A stretch of DNA of 64,000 nucleotides from Holothuria scabra. Lineage: Eukaryota; Echinodermata; Holothuroidea; Aspidochirotida; Holothuriidae. The notes below the pieces were generated by a model. The model was given only the letters and a program-made list of their open reading frames with translations. It was not told where the DNA came from and did not search any database. The stretch spans positions 33,421,884 through 33,485,883 of the forward strand of contig CM074200.1 of assembly GCA_037179385.1 (NCBI GenBank), read 5' to 3'. Position numbers and translations under genes: made by a program. Numbering within the stretch: the first letter of the stretch is position 1; every line of letters begins with the position of its first letter. Shown one piece after another: positions 52,501 to 57,911 of the stretch.

Positions 52501-55500
52501 ATCCATCAAGACATTATTCAGAAGAAGATCGTAACCTTTCAGTCGCAGGTTGACCCATGCTGTCATCCCATTGACCTTTGTCCTTAAAGACATCTTCAAA
52601 CATTGATTTATGCTCTTTGCTACAAAAAAGGCAACATATACTGTTACATAAGAGTCAACTTGTGGTCTTTACTGCTGACCAGTCAAGACCATTTTTTCAT
52701 TGAAGGTAATTAAAGAACATCTGCATGAACATTTTCATGTACTAATCCAATCATTATGCACAGTACAGTACTGTTCAGTATTCAATCATTTTCATTCCTT
52801 TTTTTAAAACAGCTGTCATGATGTATAACTTTGAATGAACTAACAAATGAATTATTGTACTGTACAGTACATGTAAAGCTAAGAAGTGTTTGCGAATCCT
52901 TGTGTGGAGGTTATGCCTTTGCTATGAATCAACAACGATTGGCCATCTTTCTATAAATTTACATTTGAACACACACTCTGCCGCACAGTAGTACTGTTGT
53001 TGTCAATTGATTGCAATGTCACACTGACTATCAGCTTTATGTCAAAGGACTTTCCCTGGGATTCTCTATGTGCGTGATTGAGATTATTTGAAGTGACAGT
53101 GAATTTTGCAAATTATACGTCATTGATCACTTGGAGCTGGGGCTTGAAGACTTTAAAGAAAACAGGGAAAATGAAAAAATTAAACAAGTTAATAAGTTGA
53201 ATTAAGCATTTACGTCATTAGGCATCTGAGATGAATTTCAAACAATTGGTAGTTCTTCTCTTAAGATTTAGACTAAGCAAGTTATTTTTACTTGTTTAGC
53301 TTTGGCTACATGTACTGTAAGTTTGAATTACTCCAATCTTTTTATTCAAGGGGCAAGTTCAACTTGCTTACTCAAATAAAGTTTACACATACTTTTAAGT
53401 TTTCACTTCATTATGAATATATTTCTATGCTCTCAATTTAAATAGTTCCTTGTTCACCAGATTAGCTTTATTCCAAAGAGATAATCTGGGACAATAAATT
53501 GTCAGTTAAGGGCATTTTCTTGATTTTCTTTTATCTACTATAAATCTTGATATTTCTTGAGCAGAGGCCAACCTCTTACAGCCCTAGAACCCCAAATTTG
53601 TCACTTCATATCACATACAAAACAGTTTCTCCAAAATTCATTTGTTCCTGTCCATTTGAAGAATGACCAAGAAATAAATCTAGATACATGTGCACAATGA
53701 CAAAGATCTTTCACGGAAAGATGATGATACTAAGTGAATTTTTAAAGCTGTAAGGAATCCCAGGCTATCTCCAGCCCTGGCAGTGTTGTGATGATTTAAA
53801 GGCTACTGTATGGCCAAGGACTGAATTCAGAATAGATTCTGCTAAACGACTACTGTACGCATATGTTATCATAATTTCTGATTCATATTTGGTGTACAGT
53901 ACTGTAAATATCATGATTTTCAGGTTACATTAGCAGTGTTACCTGTAACACTGCAAATTTTGGTAAGCACTATCCCATGGGTTACATTTTAAAATTGTGA
54001 ACATTAAAAGTAATCACAACTATTTTGAATACAAGAAAATTGACTGTTCAAACCAGACAGGATTAACAAATCAACGACGGTAATATTCCTCATCTTTTGG
54101 TCTCAACTCTGGCAGTATGAGTCGGGAGAAAGGGTGGAAAATTAATTTTTTTTTCTTTATTTTTTGTTTTTTGTTTTCATCTCCATAAATTTATTTCTCG
54201 ATATTTACAATCCGCTGAAAAAGATGTGGCAGGCAAAAGATAGTGCTCAGTCTTTTTTCATTTGAACCATTGAAGCATGGGTGTAAGACAGGCATCAGCA
54301 ACAATATTGCCACTGCAGCACTGCAAAGCTGAAGTTTACTGGAAGACTTGGTGCATCCAAGTTTTGATCAGGTTGACAACATTAAAAGAGTGCATTGATT
54401 GGAGGTCTGGCAGGTAGGGTTGGGCAGTACCATTTAAACTGGTACCAGTGTACCACACAACACACAGTACCGGTATTGTGTTCAGAACTGGTTCTCAGCT
54501 CACAGGTAGGAAAGTCGAGCAGGAAGGAGCCTAGACTATGCATACAGCACCTGTGTAATCCTGTGCAATAATGCAACTGTGTGTATGAGTATGATACAAT
54601 TTCATTATAGTTTCTACCAGAGTATTGATGTATTTGTAAAATATATTAATCATCCACACATCCTAACACAGCTATTTTCTTTGAAAATTGTAATTTTTGT
54701 TTCAAAATGAGTATTGGTAATTTGTGTGAACCAGCAAATTTTTGAAGAACCAATGTTAGTAACACACCAAATATCTTTGGCATTTTAAATAATCTGTAGT
54801 GGTCACTAGTACCCGTATTCATATCAATACCAGTATATGGCCTAACCCTTCTGGCAGGAAAGAAAACCTAATACTGTAGGAAGCCTTGGTTAACCTTTAA
54901 ATTAATAAAAGGATAAATAATCTGGCACTAAATATGCCTGCTCCAAATATGAAGCACATTTGTCCATGACTGAACATAAAACTGTACTGTAACAATTCCT
55001 TCAAATTTCACAAAGCATGCAGAGGCATACTGTACCTGTATGCCTTTATCTGTACAAAAGCCAAATTGTATCCAATGCTTCAATACTTTAAAATCAATTT
55101 CCCCAAAATGAGGAAGTCAACATCCTGAATTCAGAGACCACTTTCCAAACAATAACTAGATCAAATGTTTTTACTGCAGACTTTACTAAGTACTGAAAAG
55201 ATAAACATTAGAACTATTCCTCATTATAATCCAAAGTTTCCAAAATGTTTCTTAAAATTCCAAAAGACTATCAAAATTTGCTGAAATTCAAGAAATTTTA
55301 GGACAGACTACCCTTGGACACAGCATTACGTTCATACTGTCCACTCCATTTCTGGGCCCTTGCCGTGTAGAAACAAAAATTCAACTAATTTGGCAATGTG
55401 CCTACAGTAGATATTGTAGAGCTACACCTCAAATCTTCAATAAGTTACCTTTTATAACCAAACTCTCCAAATGTGCCCTTTGTCATTGCATTCACCTCCT

Positions 55501-57218
55501 ACAAAAGTCTGTTCTGAAGGTGAAACCTCTACATTCAATTTTGATCCCATCATTTCCCTTGTAACATTAAGTTTTATGCACATTATTTGTCACAGTAAGC
55601 TTGGTTCATTACACCACACCATATCAGGTCAGAGGTAAATATAATTTCAAGTGAAGCATTACTTGCTGACTTGCCACAATGACTATATGCTTTCTTGGCA
55701 AGCAGAGGTCCTTACAGTAACAATTGTTCAAAATGTCAAAATCTTGACAGCTAAAGGGAGCTGGCTTTTCTTGCATTCTGTCATAAAATTACAATACTTG
55801 GTTGAAACATTGCAGAAGTATAAATAGTACATAGTACATTTAGGCATATATTACAATTACTTCAGAACTTTGCAGAATAAGTGCATCATTTGTTGTGATT
55901 GGCTAAAAAAAGGAGTCCATATTTCAAGCCCAACAGGGTTTCGCATGTACTTCCCTTCACCTCATGCATATATTGCTCTATTAAGTTTCATCTATGTTTA
56001 TAATTGGAAAACCATAAATTTTTCTGAAAATCAAGGCCTGCATGGTAAATTACTAAAAGGTAAAGAGCAGTCCCCCAACTTGAAGTAATGTGTATAGTAG
56101 ACCATCTTGTTTCATTGATTGGCTCTTGAGAGTCATGCGACAATATTTTTTGTCTTCAAATGTGGAATTTGAAGAGGAATAAGAGGATGTGATACTTAGC
56201 TGCTGCTTTAAAGTTAGTGTTGGGAGACTACTCCTCGCCTTTAAAAAGGGCAGGAGCAGTCATCCCAAATTGAAGAAGTGTAGTAGACTATCCAGTTTCG
56301 TGATTGGCTGTTGGGAGTCACGTAACAATGTTTTTTTCTCTTCAAATGTGAAATTTACCAGAAATAACTGCTTGGTTTACCTTGAATATGCAATAGTTAA
56401 AGTCATAAAATGTAATTAAAGAAACTTTGAAGAGAAATAAGATGAAAACTGAGTTATTTAGCTTTTTCTTCAAAATAAGTTTGGGGGGACTGCTCTTTAC
56501 CGGTTTTTTAAATATAAAGTTGTTGTTTTAATATTTGGGATAAAAACCTCTTTGGATGTGGGCCTAATTCCAATTTTCTTCACTCATTTTTTCATAAACA
56601 TTTGAAATGTTCGCTCTTTAATGCTCTTGTATTTCTAACGTCAGGAGTCTAGGTTTACTGAAGGTCTCTGTCTTTGTAATGTTATACTTTGAAGTAGCTA
56701 CTTAGGCCTGGTTACCCCCTTAGGCCCAATATTTGTCCTAATTCTTTTTTTTTTTTCTTCTCCCTTCTGGTCATTAGCCTTGATAGTTGATACAGAGAGA
56801 TGTTAAGTATCTATCATGTGTATACTCAGTGTACCGTCAGGTGCGCACCTAAGAGTTTGTGTCATTTCAAGATTTTTATGCTAATGCAGATGCGCACTCG
56901 ACGGTCACCCCATTATACTGTATAAAATCATTTGAGCTCCATTTTGTTATCATGAAAACATGCATATGAGCAATGAACTGAGTTGAAATTCAATAGTTAG
57001 TGGGCTACATAGGCTACAATGATAATTGATATCCATATGCCTATGCCTGGGCTATTATTAATTATTAATATTAATTATTATTACAACTAACGTTAGTATC
57101 GTGAGGGCCCGTTCCGCGAAGTGTGTCTACAACGCAACGGCATAACGTACTGTAATCATTCTAACGTTAAGCTACGAGAAAAACAACTTACCAACACTGG
57201 GAATTTCTCAGAAGACAT
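13307..57218 (-). CDS. Tandem CH-domain plus ankyrin-repeat protein, 30-exon gene model
   Basis: Thirty exons on the minus strand join in a single open frame of about 1,174 residues with GT-AG splice sites. Every junction was checked for codon phase by hand. Order of parts: short N-terminus (1-45), first CH-like domain (about 45-150, with TAWVNLRL near its start and DHVFDLLWKLV near its end), a lysine-rich linker (169-206), second CH-like domain (about 285-400, with LLNDRWSINLA), charged helical region (400-490), an unrecognised block (490-600), ankyrin repeats (about 600-1085, with GNTALHMAA, GATPLHRA, GNTPLHVK and GNTPLHYAAG), and a basic His/Ser-rich tail. CH domains bind actin or microtubules and ankyrin repeats bind proteins, so a cytoskeletal scaffold is likely; this is inference. 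No signal peptide or membrane segment was seen. I do not recognise a named orthologue. Exons 1-3 are the least certain. Confidence 0.85.
15378..15494 (-). CDS. Exon 29, last ankyrin repeat
   Basis: Reads ANVRHKNFQGLTAFDCILDY and then WLECGCFTDEIKARLK, closing the ankyrin stack. Phase 1 to 1. Donor GTAAGT. Confidence 0.92.
15941..16191. mobile_element. piggyBac-like miniature element, copy A
   Basis: A 251-bp sequence flanked by TTAA on both sides, with inverted ends CCCTTTACCGTTG and CATTGTGC-proximal GGTAAAGGG. TTAA duplication and CCCTTT ends are the piggyBac signature. No coding capacity. Confidence 0.75.
16192..16309. repeat. Partial tandem duplication of the piggyBac-like element
   Basis: The internal TTAAGGTCAC segment of copy A to its right end (about 16077-16195) is repeated directly downstream. 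The joint falls on a TTAA, suggesting slippage or recombination between the internal and terminal TTAA. Confidence 0.65.
16461..16711. mobile_element. piggyBac-like miniature element, copy B
   Basis: Also 251 bp between TTAA sites and closely similar to copy A. About 60 bp of downstream flank (AATCATGTAAAATCAGCTTC) is shared with the flank after the duplicated segment at 16310-16371, so the pair arose by local duplication rather than by two insertions. Confidence 0.75.
16838..17001 (-). CDS. Exon 28, ankyrin repeats
   Basis: Reads PLHYAAGMTGPTDVLDLLVE and PLFFATQANN, two consensus-like ankyrin units. Enters in phase 2, leaves in phase 1. Donor GTAGGT. Confidence 0.93.
18216..18293 (-). CDS. 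Exon 27, ankyrin repeat
   Basis: Reads IQRLDVMRFLFEHGADLDQR and YSGGN. Phase 2 to 2. The Thr codon of the next repeat's GNTPLH motif is split across the junction with exon 28. Donor GTAAGT. Confidence 0.92.
18518..18750 (-). mobile_element. SINE-like element, copy 1
   Basis: Read on the minus strand it has a tRNA B-box-like GAGTTCAAGTCC near the head, then a body with AAAACAAGCCAGTGAGCC and an end with GTTGGTTGGAAACTGGG. The same body recurs at five other places in the window. tRNA origin is inferred from the B-box-like motif. Confidence 0.6.
19246..19330. repeat. 19-bp minisatellite, about 4.4 units
   Basis: Units starting ACAAGGAGTTTGTGTCCAC are at 19246, 19265, 19284, 19303 and a partial one at 19322. 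Intronic. Confidence 0.8.
20359..20654 (-). CDS. Exon 26, ankyrin repeats (longest internal exon)
   Basis: Ninety-eight codons, phase 0 to 2. Contains LLAMHCCAMQGRVDAIEILL and a second unit with LPHLALANDFLECGKWLVEK. Several of these units are degenerate. Donor GTAATT. Confidence 0.92.
21795..22075. repeat. 69-bp minisatellite, about 3.5 units
   Basis: GACTTGAGGTGAGCAATC starts at 21806, 21875, 21944 and 22011. The last unit is diverged. Intronic, between exons 25 and 26. Confidence 0.8.
22370..22489 (-). CDS. Exon 25, ankyrin repeats
   Basis: Forty codons, phase 0 to 0: ELLDAGANLNAEDAEGNTPL, then HVKCYGEANK. Matches the ankyrin consensus strongly. Donor GTAAGA. Confidence 0.93.
22640..22853 (-). 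mobile_element. SINE-like element, copy 2
   Basis: Same family as the 18.5-kb copy, with B-box-like GAGTTCAATTCC and the shared GTGAGTCACAACCAG body. Confidence 0.6.
23443..23596 (-). CDS. Exon 24, ankyrin repeats
   Basis: Fifty-one codons with two units: NGSTLLHTAAYFGAVSIV and GATPLHRAKDRETIK. Phase 2 to 0. Donor GTAAAA. Confidence 0.92.
23965..24005 (-). mobile_element. SINE-like fragment, copy 3
   Basis: Only the CCAGCAACTGC and GTTGTGGCTCACTGGA body segment is present. Confidence 0.45.
24873..24993 (-). CDS. Exon 23, ankyrin region spacer
   Basis: Reads YYDYLQTCIPKLMKGDTE and continues to FASLRS. Enters in phase 1, leaves in phase 2. It is a less repeat-like insert between ankyrin units. 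Donor GTGAGA. Confidence 0.87.
26223..26322 (-). CDS. Exon 22, ankyrin repeats
   Basis: Reads LLVEWGTNIWVKNKQSKVV and then a polar stretch ending NHLIG, phase 0 to 1. The acceptor follows a long CT tract (TTTCTCTCTC). Donor GTAAGA. Confidence 0.9.
26812..26835 (-). CDS. Exon 21, 24-nt microexon
   Basis: Eight codons (GSHENAAQ), phase 0 to 0, with a CAG-type acceptor and GTAAGC donor. It bridges exons 20 and 22 inside one ankyrin repeat. Without it the first helix of that repeat would be shortened. Confidence 0.8.
28756..28866 (-). CDS. Exon 20, ankyrin repeats
   Basis: Thirty-seven codons, phase 0 to 0: DIALYLLEKGGHLDTRNVVG, then ATPFYGAVESLNRG. It completes one ankyrin repeat and starts the next. 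Confidence 0.9.
29035..29215. repeat. Dispersed repeat, copy 2
   Basis: Related to 10420-10600 through ACTGAGATTGTGTCTGGATG and GCTTAAGTAAG. Intronic. Confidence 0.5.
30078..30273 (-). CDS. Exon 19, first ankyrin repeats
   Basis: Sixty-five codons, phase 2 to 0. Contains LFFKAAKVGELDTIQKLV and GNTALHMAARNGHF, the first two clear ankyrin units. Donor GTAAGT. Confidence 0.9.
31610..31659 (-). CDS. Exon 18, 50-nt exon
   Basis: Reads IFVESQTKNKILKAGS, phase 0 to 2, with acceptor TTTTTACGCAG and donor GTAAGT. It completes the block before the ankyrin repeats. Confidence 0.83.
32024..32100 (-). CDS. Exon 17, unrecognised block
   Basis: Reads NIRKILRLSTFEVIDLNP and ANYPQYE, phase 1 to 0. An internal AG ten bases in would break the phase, so the acceptor after the CT-rich tract at 32101 is used. 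Confidence 0.82.
32830..32955. repeat. 69-bp duplication
   Basis: TTTCACTAGTTACACTCTGG starts at 32830 and again at 32899, each followed by a near-identical stretch ending CCCACCAATCT. Confidence 0.7.
33229..33345. repeat. Direct duplication of about 66 bp
   Basis: GATAAGTGCATTAACACA and flanking bases occur twice, with GTGTGTCTA before each copy. Adjacent to the donor of exon 16. Confidence 0.6.
33349..33530 (-). CDS. Exon 16, unrecognised block
   Basis: Sixty codons plus split codons, phase 2 to 1, including LTIALVINLTLTNGNGFYHC and DLNTGDFLDDFTHG. Beta-rich in appearance. No family recognised. Donor GTGAGG. Confidence 0.85.
33667..35736. repeat. Array of about 37 units of 56 bp (satellite-like)
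   Basis: Units begin AATGCTCCTTCTAACCTGAT every 56 bp from 33721, after a partial first unit. Few sites vary: C or T in TAACCTG/TAACTTG, T or A in AAATTTA/AAATATA, and rarer changes. Units starting at 34281-34729 repeat the variant pattern of units starting at 34841-35289, giving a 560-bp higher-order period. On the minus strand each unit has two GATA-type motifs (AGATAAG and AGATAAA). Lies in the intron between exons 15 and 16. Confidence 0.95.
36594..36652 (-). CDS. Exon 15, charged helical region
   Basis: Reads AREAVARKMKERFDTLPVP, phase 0 to 2. Donor GTAAGA. The next intron contains the 56-bp array. Confidence 0.87.
36880..36990. repeat. Degenerate repeats of about 35 bp with ATTATAGTGTATG
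   Basis: Several partial units carry ATTATAGTGTATG or its inverse CATACACTA. Low complexity; no function inferred. Confidence 0.45.
38762..38841 (-). CDS. Exon 14, charged helical region
   Basis: Reads LNRLYAKFDVENCQRWW and continues helical. Enters in phase 1, leaves in phase 0. The first reading frame is closed by a stop, so the phase is decisive. Confidence 0.87.
39155..39318 (-). mobile_element. SINE-like element, copy 4
   Basis: Body and 3' part of the same family (plus-strand text TTCTAACCAACTGG and TTGCTTATGCTGAGCACC). The tRNA-like head is missing. Confidence 0.55.
39449..39480. repeat. 10-bp direct repeat (TATACAAGGG)
   Basis: Three near-perfect units in tandem. Confidence 0.6.
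39548..39810. mobile_element. piggyBac-like miniature element, copy C (diverged)
   Basis: Shares CACGCGGAGCTCGAAACTGC and other internal stretches with copies A and B, begins TTAACCCTG and ends AAAGGGTCAA. Terminal repeats are degraded. Confidence 0.65.
40215..40440 (-). mobile_element. SINE-like element, copy 5
   Basis: Nearly full length on the minus strand, with a good B-box-like GGGTTCACTTCCC. Shares CACAATGGCATTAGGTTCC on the plus strand with the other copies. Confidence 0.6.
40744..40873 (-). CDS. Exon 13, charged helical region
   Basis: Forty-three codons, phase 0 to 1, starting KELEHRIRASKHELENNF. High Lys/Glu content with regular hydrophobics suggests a helix or short coiled coil. 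Donor GTAAGT. Confidence 0.88.
41553..41642 (-). CDS. Exon 12, end of CH domain 2
   Basis: Thirty codons, phase 0 to 0, reading ADPVAMCSTFCVYLMCGFKL and ending AVLGRK. It forms the last helix of CH domain 2. Donor GTAAGC. Confidence 0.88.
42207..42383 (-). CDS. Exon 11, core of CH domain 2
   Basis: Fifty-nine codons, phase 0 to 0, containing SRVLCEFVNAFVPGTF and LLNDRWSINLAIRMFEKM. The spacing of these helices resembles a divergent CH domain. Confidence 0.9.
43181..44080. mobile_element. 900-bp inverted-repeat DNA element
   Basis: GGCCCTGTCACACTATTCCG at the left end is matched, one mismatch in 24 bp, by the reverse complement at the right end. The inside has many CTTGCCCG or CGGGCAAG motifs and a duplicated block of about 64 bp (43262-43396). 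Open frames inside have no recognisable domain. No target duplication is clear. Superfamily not assigned. It sits in the intron between exons 10 and 11. Confidence 0.75.
44761..44793 (-). CDS. Exon 10, 33-nt exon
   Basis: Small exon of eleven codons (STREGQKLLVE), phase 0 to 0, with a C-rich acceptor and a GTGAGA donor. It supplies part of the first helix of CH domain 2. Confidence 0.85.
45600..45895. mobile_element. Fragments of the GAGCAGTC inverted-repeat family
   Basis: The right-half sequence (TTTGAATATGCAATATTC, AATAAGTTTGACTG) is at 45600-45735 and a left-end piece (AAAAGCAGTCACC) at about 45860. Both resemble the complete copy at 46088. Confidence 0.45.
46088..46384. mobile_element. 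GAGCAGTC inverted-repeat miniature element
   Basis: Left end CAAGAGCAGTCACCACAACT, right end reverse complement GGTCAAGAGCAGTCCCCCAA. About 297 bp and non-coding. The family recurs at 56059-56501. Confidence 0.6.
46473..46660. repeat. 68-bp tandem repeat covering the exon 9 donor
   Basis: TGGATGACATTCTTTACC starts at 46473, 46541 and 46609. The third copy contains the real end of exon 9 and its donor. The other two are in the intron and keep a GT donor-like site with CTG in place of CAG. Confidence 0.9.
46626..46772 (-). CDS. Exon 9, leads into CH domain 2
   Basis: Forty-nine codons, phase 0 to 0, from EEESPASP to ILEMINKMLQ. Includes a Pro-rich stretch (IWQPPSPEE) just before CH domain 2. 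Its last 35 or so bases and the donor lie in the first unit, in transcription order, of a 68-bp tandem repeat. Confidence 0.88.
47181..47312 (-). CDS. Exon 8, interdomain segment
   Basis: Forty-four codons, phase 0 to 0, with VANSVRWLPLKRMPGEPSLY. The frame stays open for about 60 nt upstream of the acceptor. The boundary at 47312 was chosen because it follows a TAACTGAC branch-like site and a CAG, and keeps phase 0. Confidence 0.8.
47474..47587 (-). CDS. Exon 7, lysine-rich linker
   Basis: Thirty-eight codons, phase 0 to 0. Begins WIPKPAPV, then a run of six lysines and a Gly/Ser stretch (SGFGSGS). Probably a flexible linker between the two CH domains. Donor GTAAGT. Confidence 0.85.
48025..48135 (-). 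CDS. Exon 6, end of CH domain 1
   Basis: Thirty-seven codons, phase 0 to 0, opening VFDLLWKLVSHDIWHTWERL. The LLWKLV core is the usual terminal helix of a CH fold. Donor GTAAGA. Confidence 0.9.
49083..49146 (-). CDS. Exon 5, CH domain 1
   Basis: Reads GVIPDDVYVDCRLFAMRHAD. Enters in phase 2 and leaves in phase 0. Donor GTGAGT. The text matches the helix before the last CH helix, where a buried Asp-containing turn is typical. Confidence 0.85.
50058..50160 (-). CDS. Exon 4, CH domain 1
   Basis: Reads LTGIDNKKLQSFDGL followed by RVEWIVKELKE, the middle helices of a CH domain. Enters in phase 1, completing a Ser codon with exon 3, and leaves in phase 2. The acceptor is T-rich and the donor is GTAGGG. 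Confidence 0.85.
50771..51625. repeat. 145-bp tandem array, about 5.9 units
   Basis: GATGACCTTTG starts at 50771, 50915, 51060, 51205, 51350 and 51494. Each unit carries several TGACCY half-sites in the same direction, including a DR1-like TGACCTTTGACCT (exact in units 1, 2 and 5). The unit length is not a multiple of three, so the open frames in it are not a gene. Intronic, between exons 3 and 4. Confidence 0.92.
51908..51946. repeat. (CA)n/(CATA)n microsatellite
   Basis: Simple repeat of CACACA merging into CATACATA. Confidence 0.8.
52464..52612 (-). CDS. Exon 3, start of CH domain 1 (acceptor uncertain)
   Basis: Encodes the first helices of CH domain 1 (TAWVNLRLKGYDLLLNNV, then DLMKGTN). 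The donor GTAATT leaves phase 1 and joins exon 4 cleanly. The strong acceptor is at 52619/52620, but from exon 2 it would place the exon in the wrong frame. The third AG, six to seven bases further in, restores the CH frame and is used in this model. The alternatives are an undetected extra exon or a one-base indel. Confidence 0.6.
55449..55498 (-). CDS. Exon 2, CH-ankyrin gene
   Basis: A 50-nt exon between a TTTTGTAG acceptor and a GTAACT donor. Only one frame is open and it reads EVNAMTKGTFGEFGYK. It starts in phase 0, as exon 1 requires, and ends in phase 2. No domain was recognised. Confidence 0.6.
56059..56501. mobile_element. Two joined GAGCAGTC miniature elements
   Basis: Left end GGTAAAGAGCAGTCCCCCAA and its reverse complement at the right end. 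A back-to-back right end and left end at about 56223-56265 shows that two copies sit in tandem. Both share TTGATTGGCT and GAGAGTCA or GGGAGTCA internal text. Confidence 0.6.
56765..57000. repeat. Weak dispersed repeat related to 12490-12640
   Basis: Both have GGTCAYTAGCCTYGATA, a CATCATGTGT-like or ATCATGTGTATA stretch and TTGTTATCATGAAA in the same order. Family not recognised. Confidence 0.4.
57192..57218 (-). CDS. Exon 1 (start codon), CH-ankyrin gene
   Basis: ATG followed by eight codons (MSSEKFPVL) and then a strong donor (GTAAGT). The ATG is the first one after an upstream stretch that looks like 5' UTR. The exon ends in phase 0, which fits exon 2. Start choice is plausible but rests on the donor and phase only. 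Confidence 0.6.
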
Positions 57219-57420
57219 AGTGAGGAACGGAATCACAGAGAAACATTTTCAGATGAAGCAGTTTAGGGATCGTCTTTCTTCCACGCCACAACAAAAGTAG
57301 ACCAGTGTATGTTTTTTTAATCGAAGTTTATGAGAACTAAGGTTTGTATTTTGGCGTTGTCACGTATCCGCGTGGCAACGAGAGGATATAGTTCAATGTA
57401 TATATTTTACAAAATACGTA
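57219..57420 (-). promoter_or_regulatory. Presumed 5' UTR and promoter of the CH-ankyrin gene
   Basis: This stretch lies directly upstream of the predicted start codon. No TATA box is evident. It contains a near-perfect inverted repeat with 10-base arms (CGTTGTCACG at 57355-57364 and CGTGGCAACG at 57371-57380), one arm carrying the GGCAAC half-site seen in RFX-type sites. Function is inferred from position only. Confidence 0.4.
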
Positions 57421-57911
57421 AACCACAGACTGCCGCTCTGCAGGCTAGTTGTCAAGCGACATCCTTAATTCCCATGGAACGCGAAGTAGGAACCACTCTT
57501 TGCAAGATTAGATTCGTAGAATAACTGAAAAAACAGGGGTAGCACCAGCAGGATTTGCCCGACAGGCTGATATTGGGTCCTGCAAAGGTGATGAGTTCCC
57601 GTTGGCGTTAGGACCTGACTGGCAGAATTTGGCGCCAAGAAATATTAGGCTTCCTTTTTAAAATATTTAAAAATCCGGGGTCTGTTTTGAGGAGAATTGA
57701 AAAATTTTGGAATAGTAGAAATTTGCCTTTTTGTAAAGACTTAGACTATTGTCGTGGTGTTTGTTGAAGAACCTGCCCTTCATCAAAATTTAATAAGTTG
57801 TATGGGCGACTGAAATTCGTTTGGGCTTACGCATTTTACATATTATTGTACATGTTATGCAGGCTCAGGCGAAACTGGAACTTGACTTCAGTTTGCACCG
57901 CCGGAAGACTT

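Larger units (their letters stand above)
13576..57191. other. Intron content overview
   Basis: Introns hold, from low to high coordinate: two piggyBac-like elements (15.9-16.7 kb), SINE-like copies (18.5, 22.6, 24.0, 39.2, 40.2 kb), 19-bp and 69-bp minisatellites (19.2 and 21.8 kb), a dispersed repeat at 29.0 kb, short duplications at 32.8 and 33.2 kb, the 56-bp array (33.7-35.7 kb), a third piggyBac-like copy (39.5 kb), a 900-bp inverted-repeat element (43.2-44.1 kb), GAGCAGTC-type elements (45.6-46.4 and 56.0-56.5 kb), the 68-bp duplication (46.5 kb) and the 145-bp array (50.8-51.6 kb). The introns at 24994-26222, 30274-31609, 36653-38761, 48136-49082 and most of 52620-55448 show nothing I can name. 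Confidence 0.6.
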
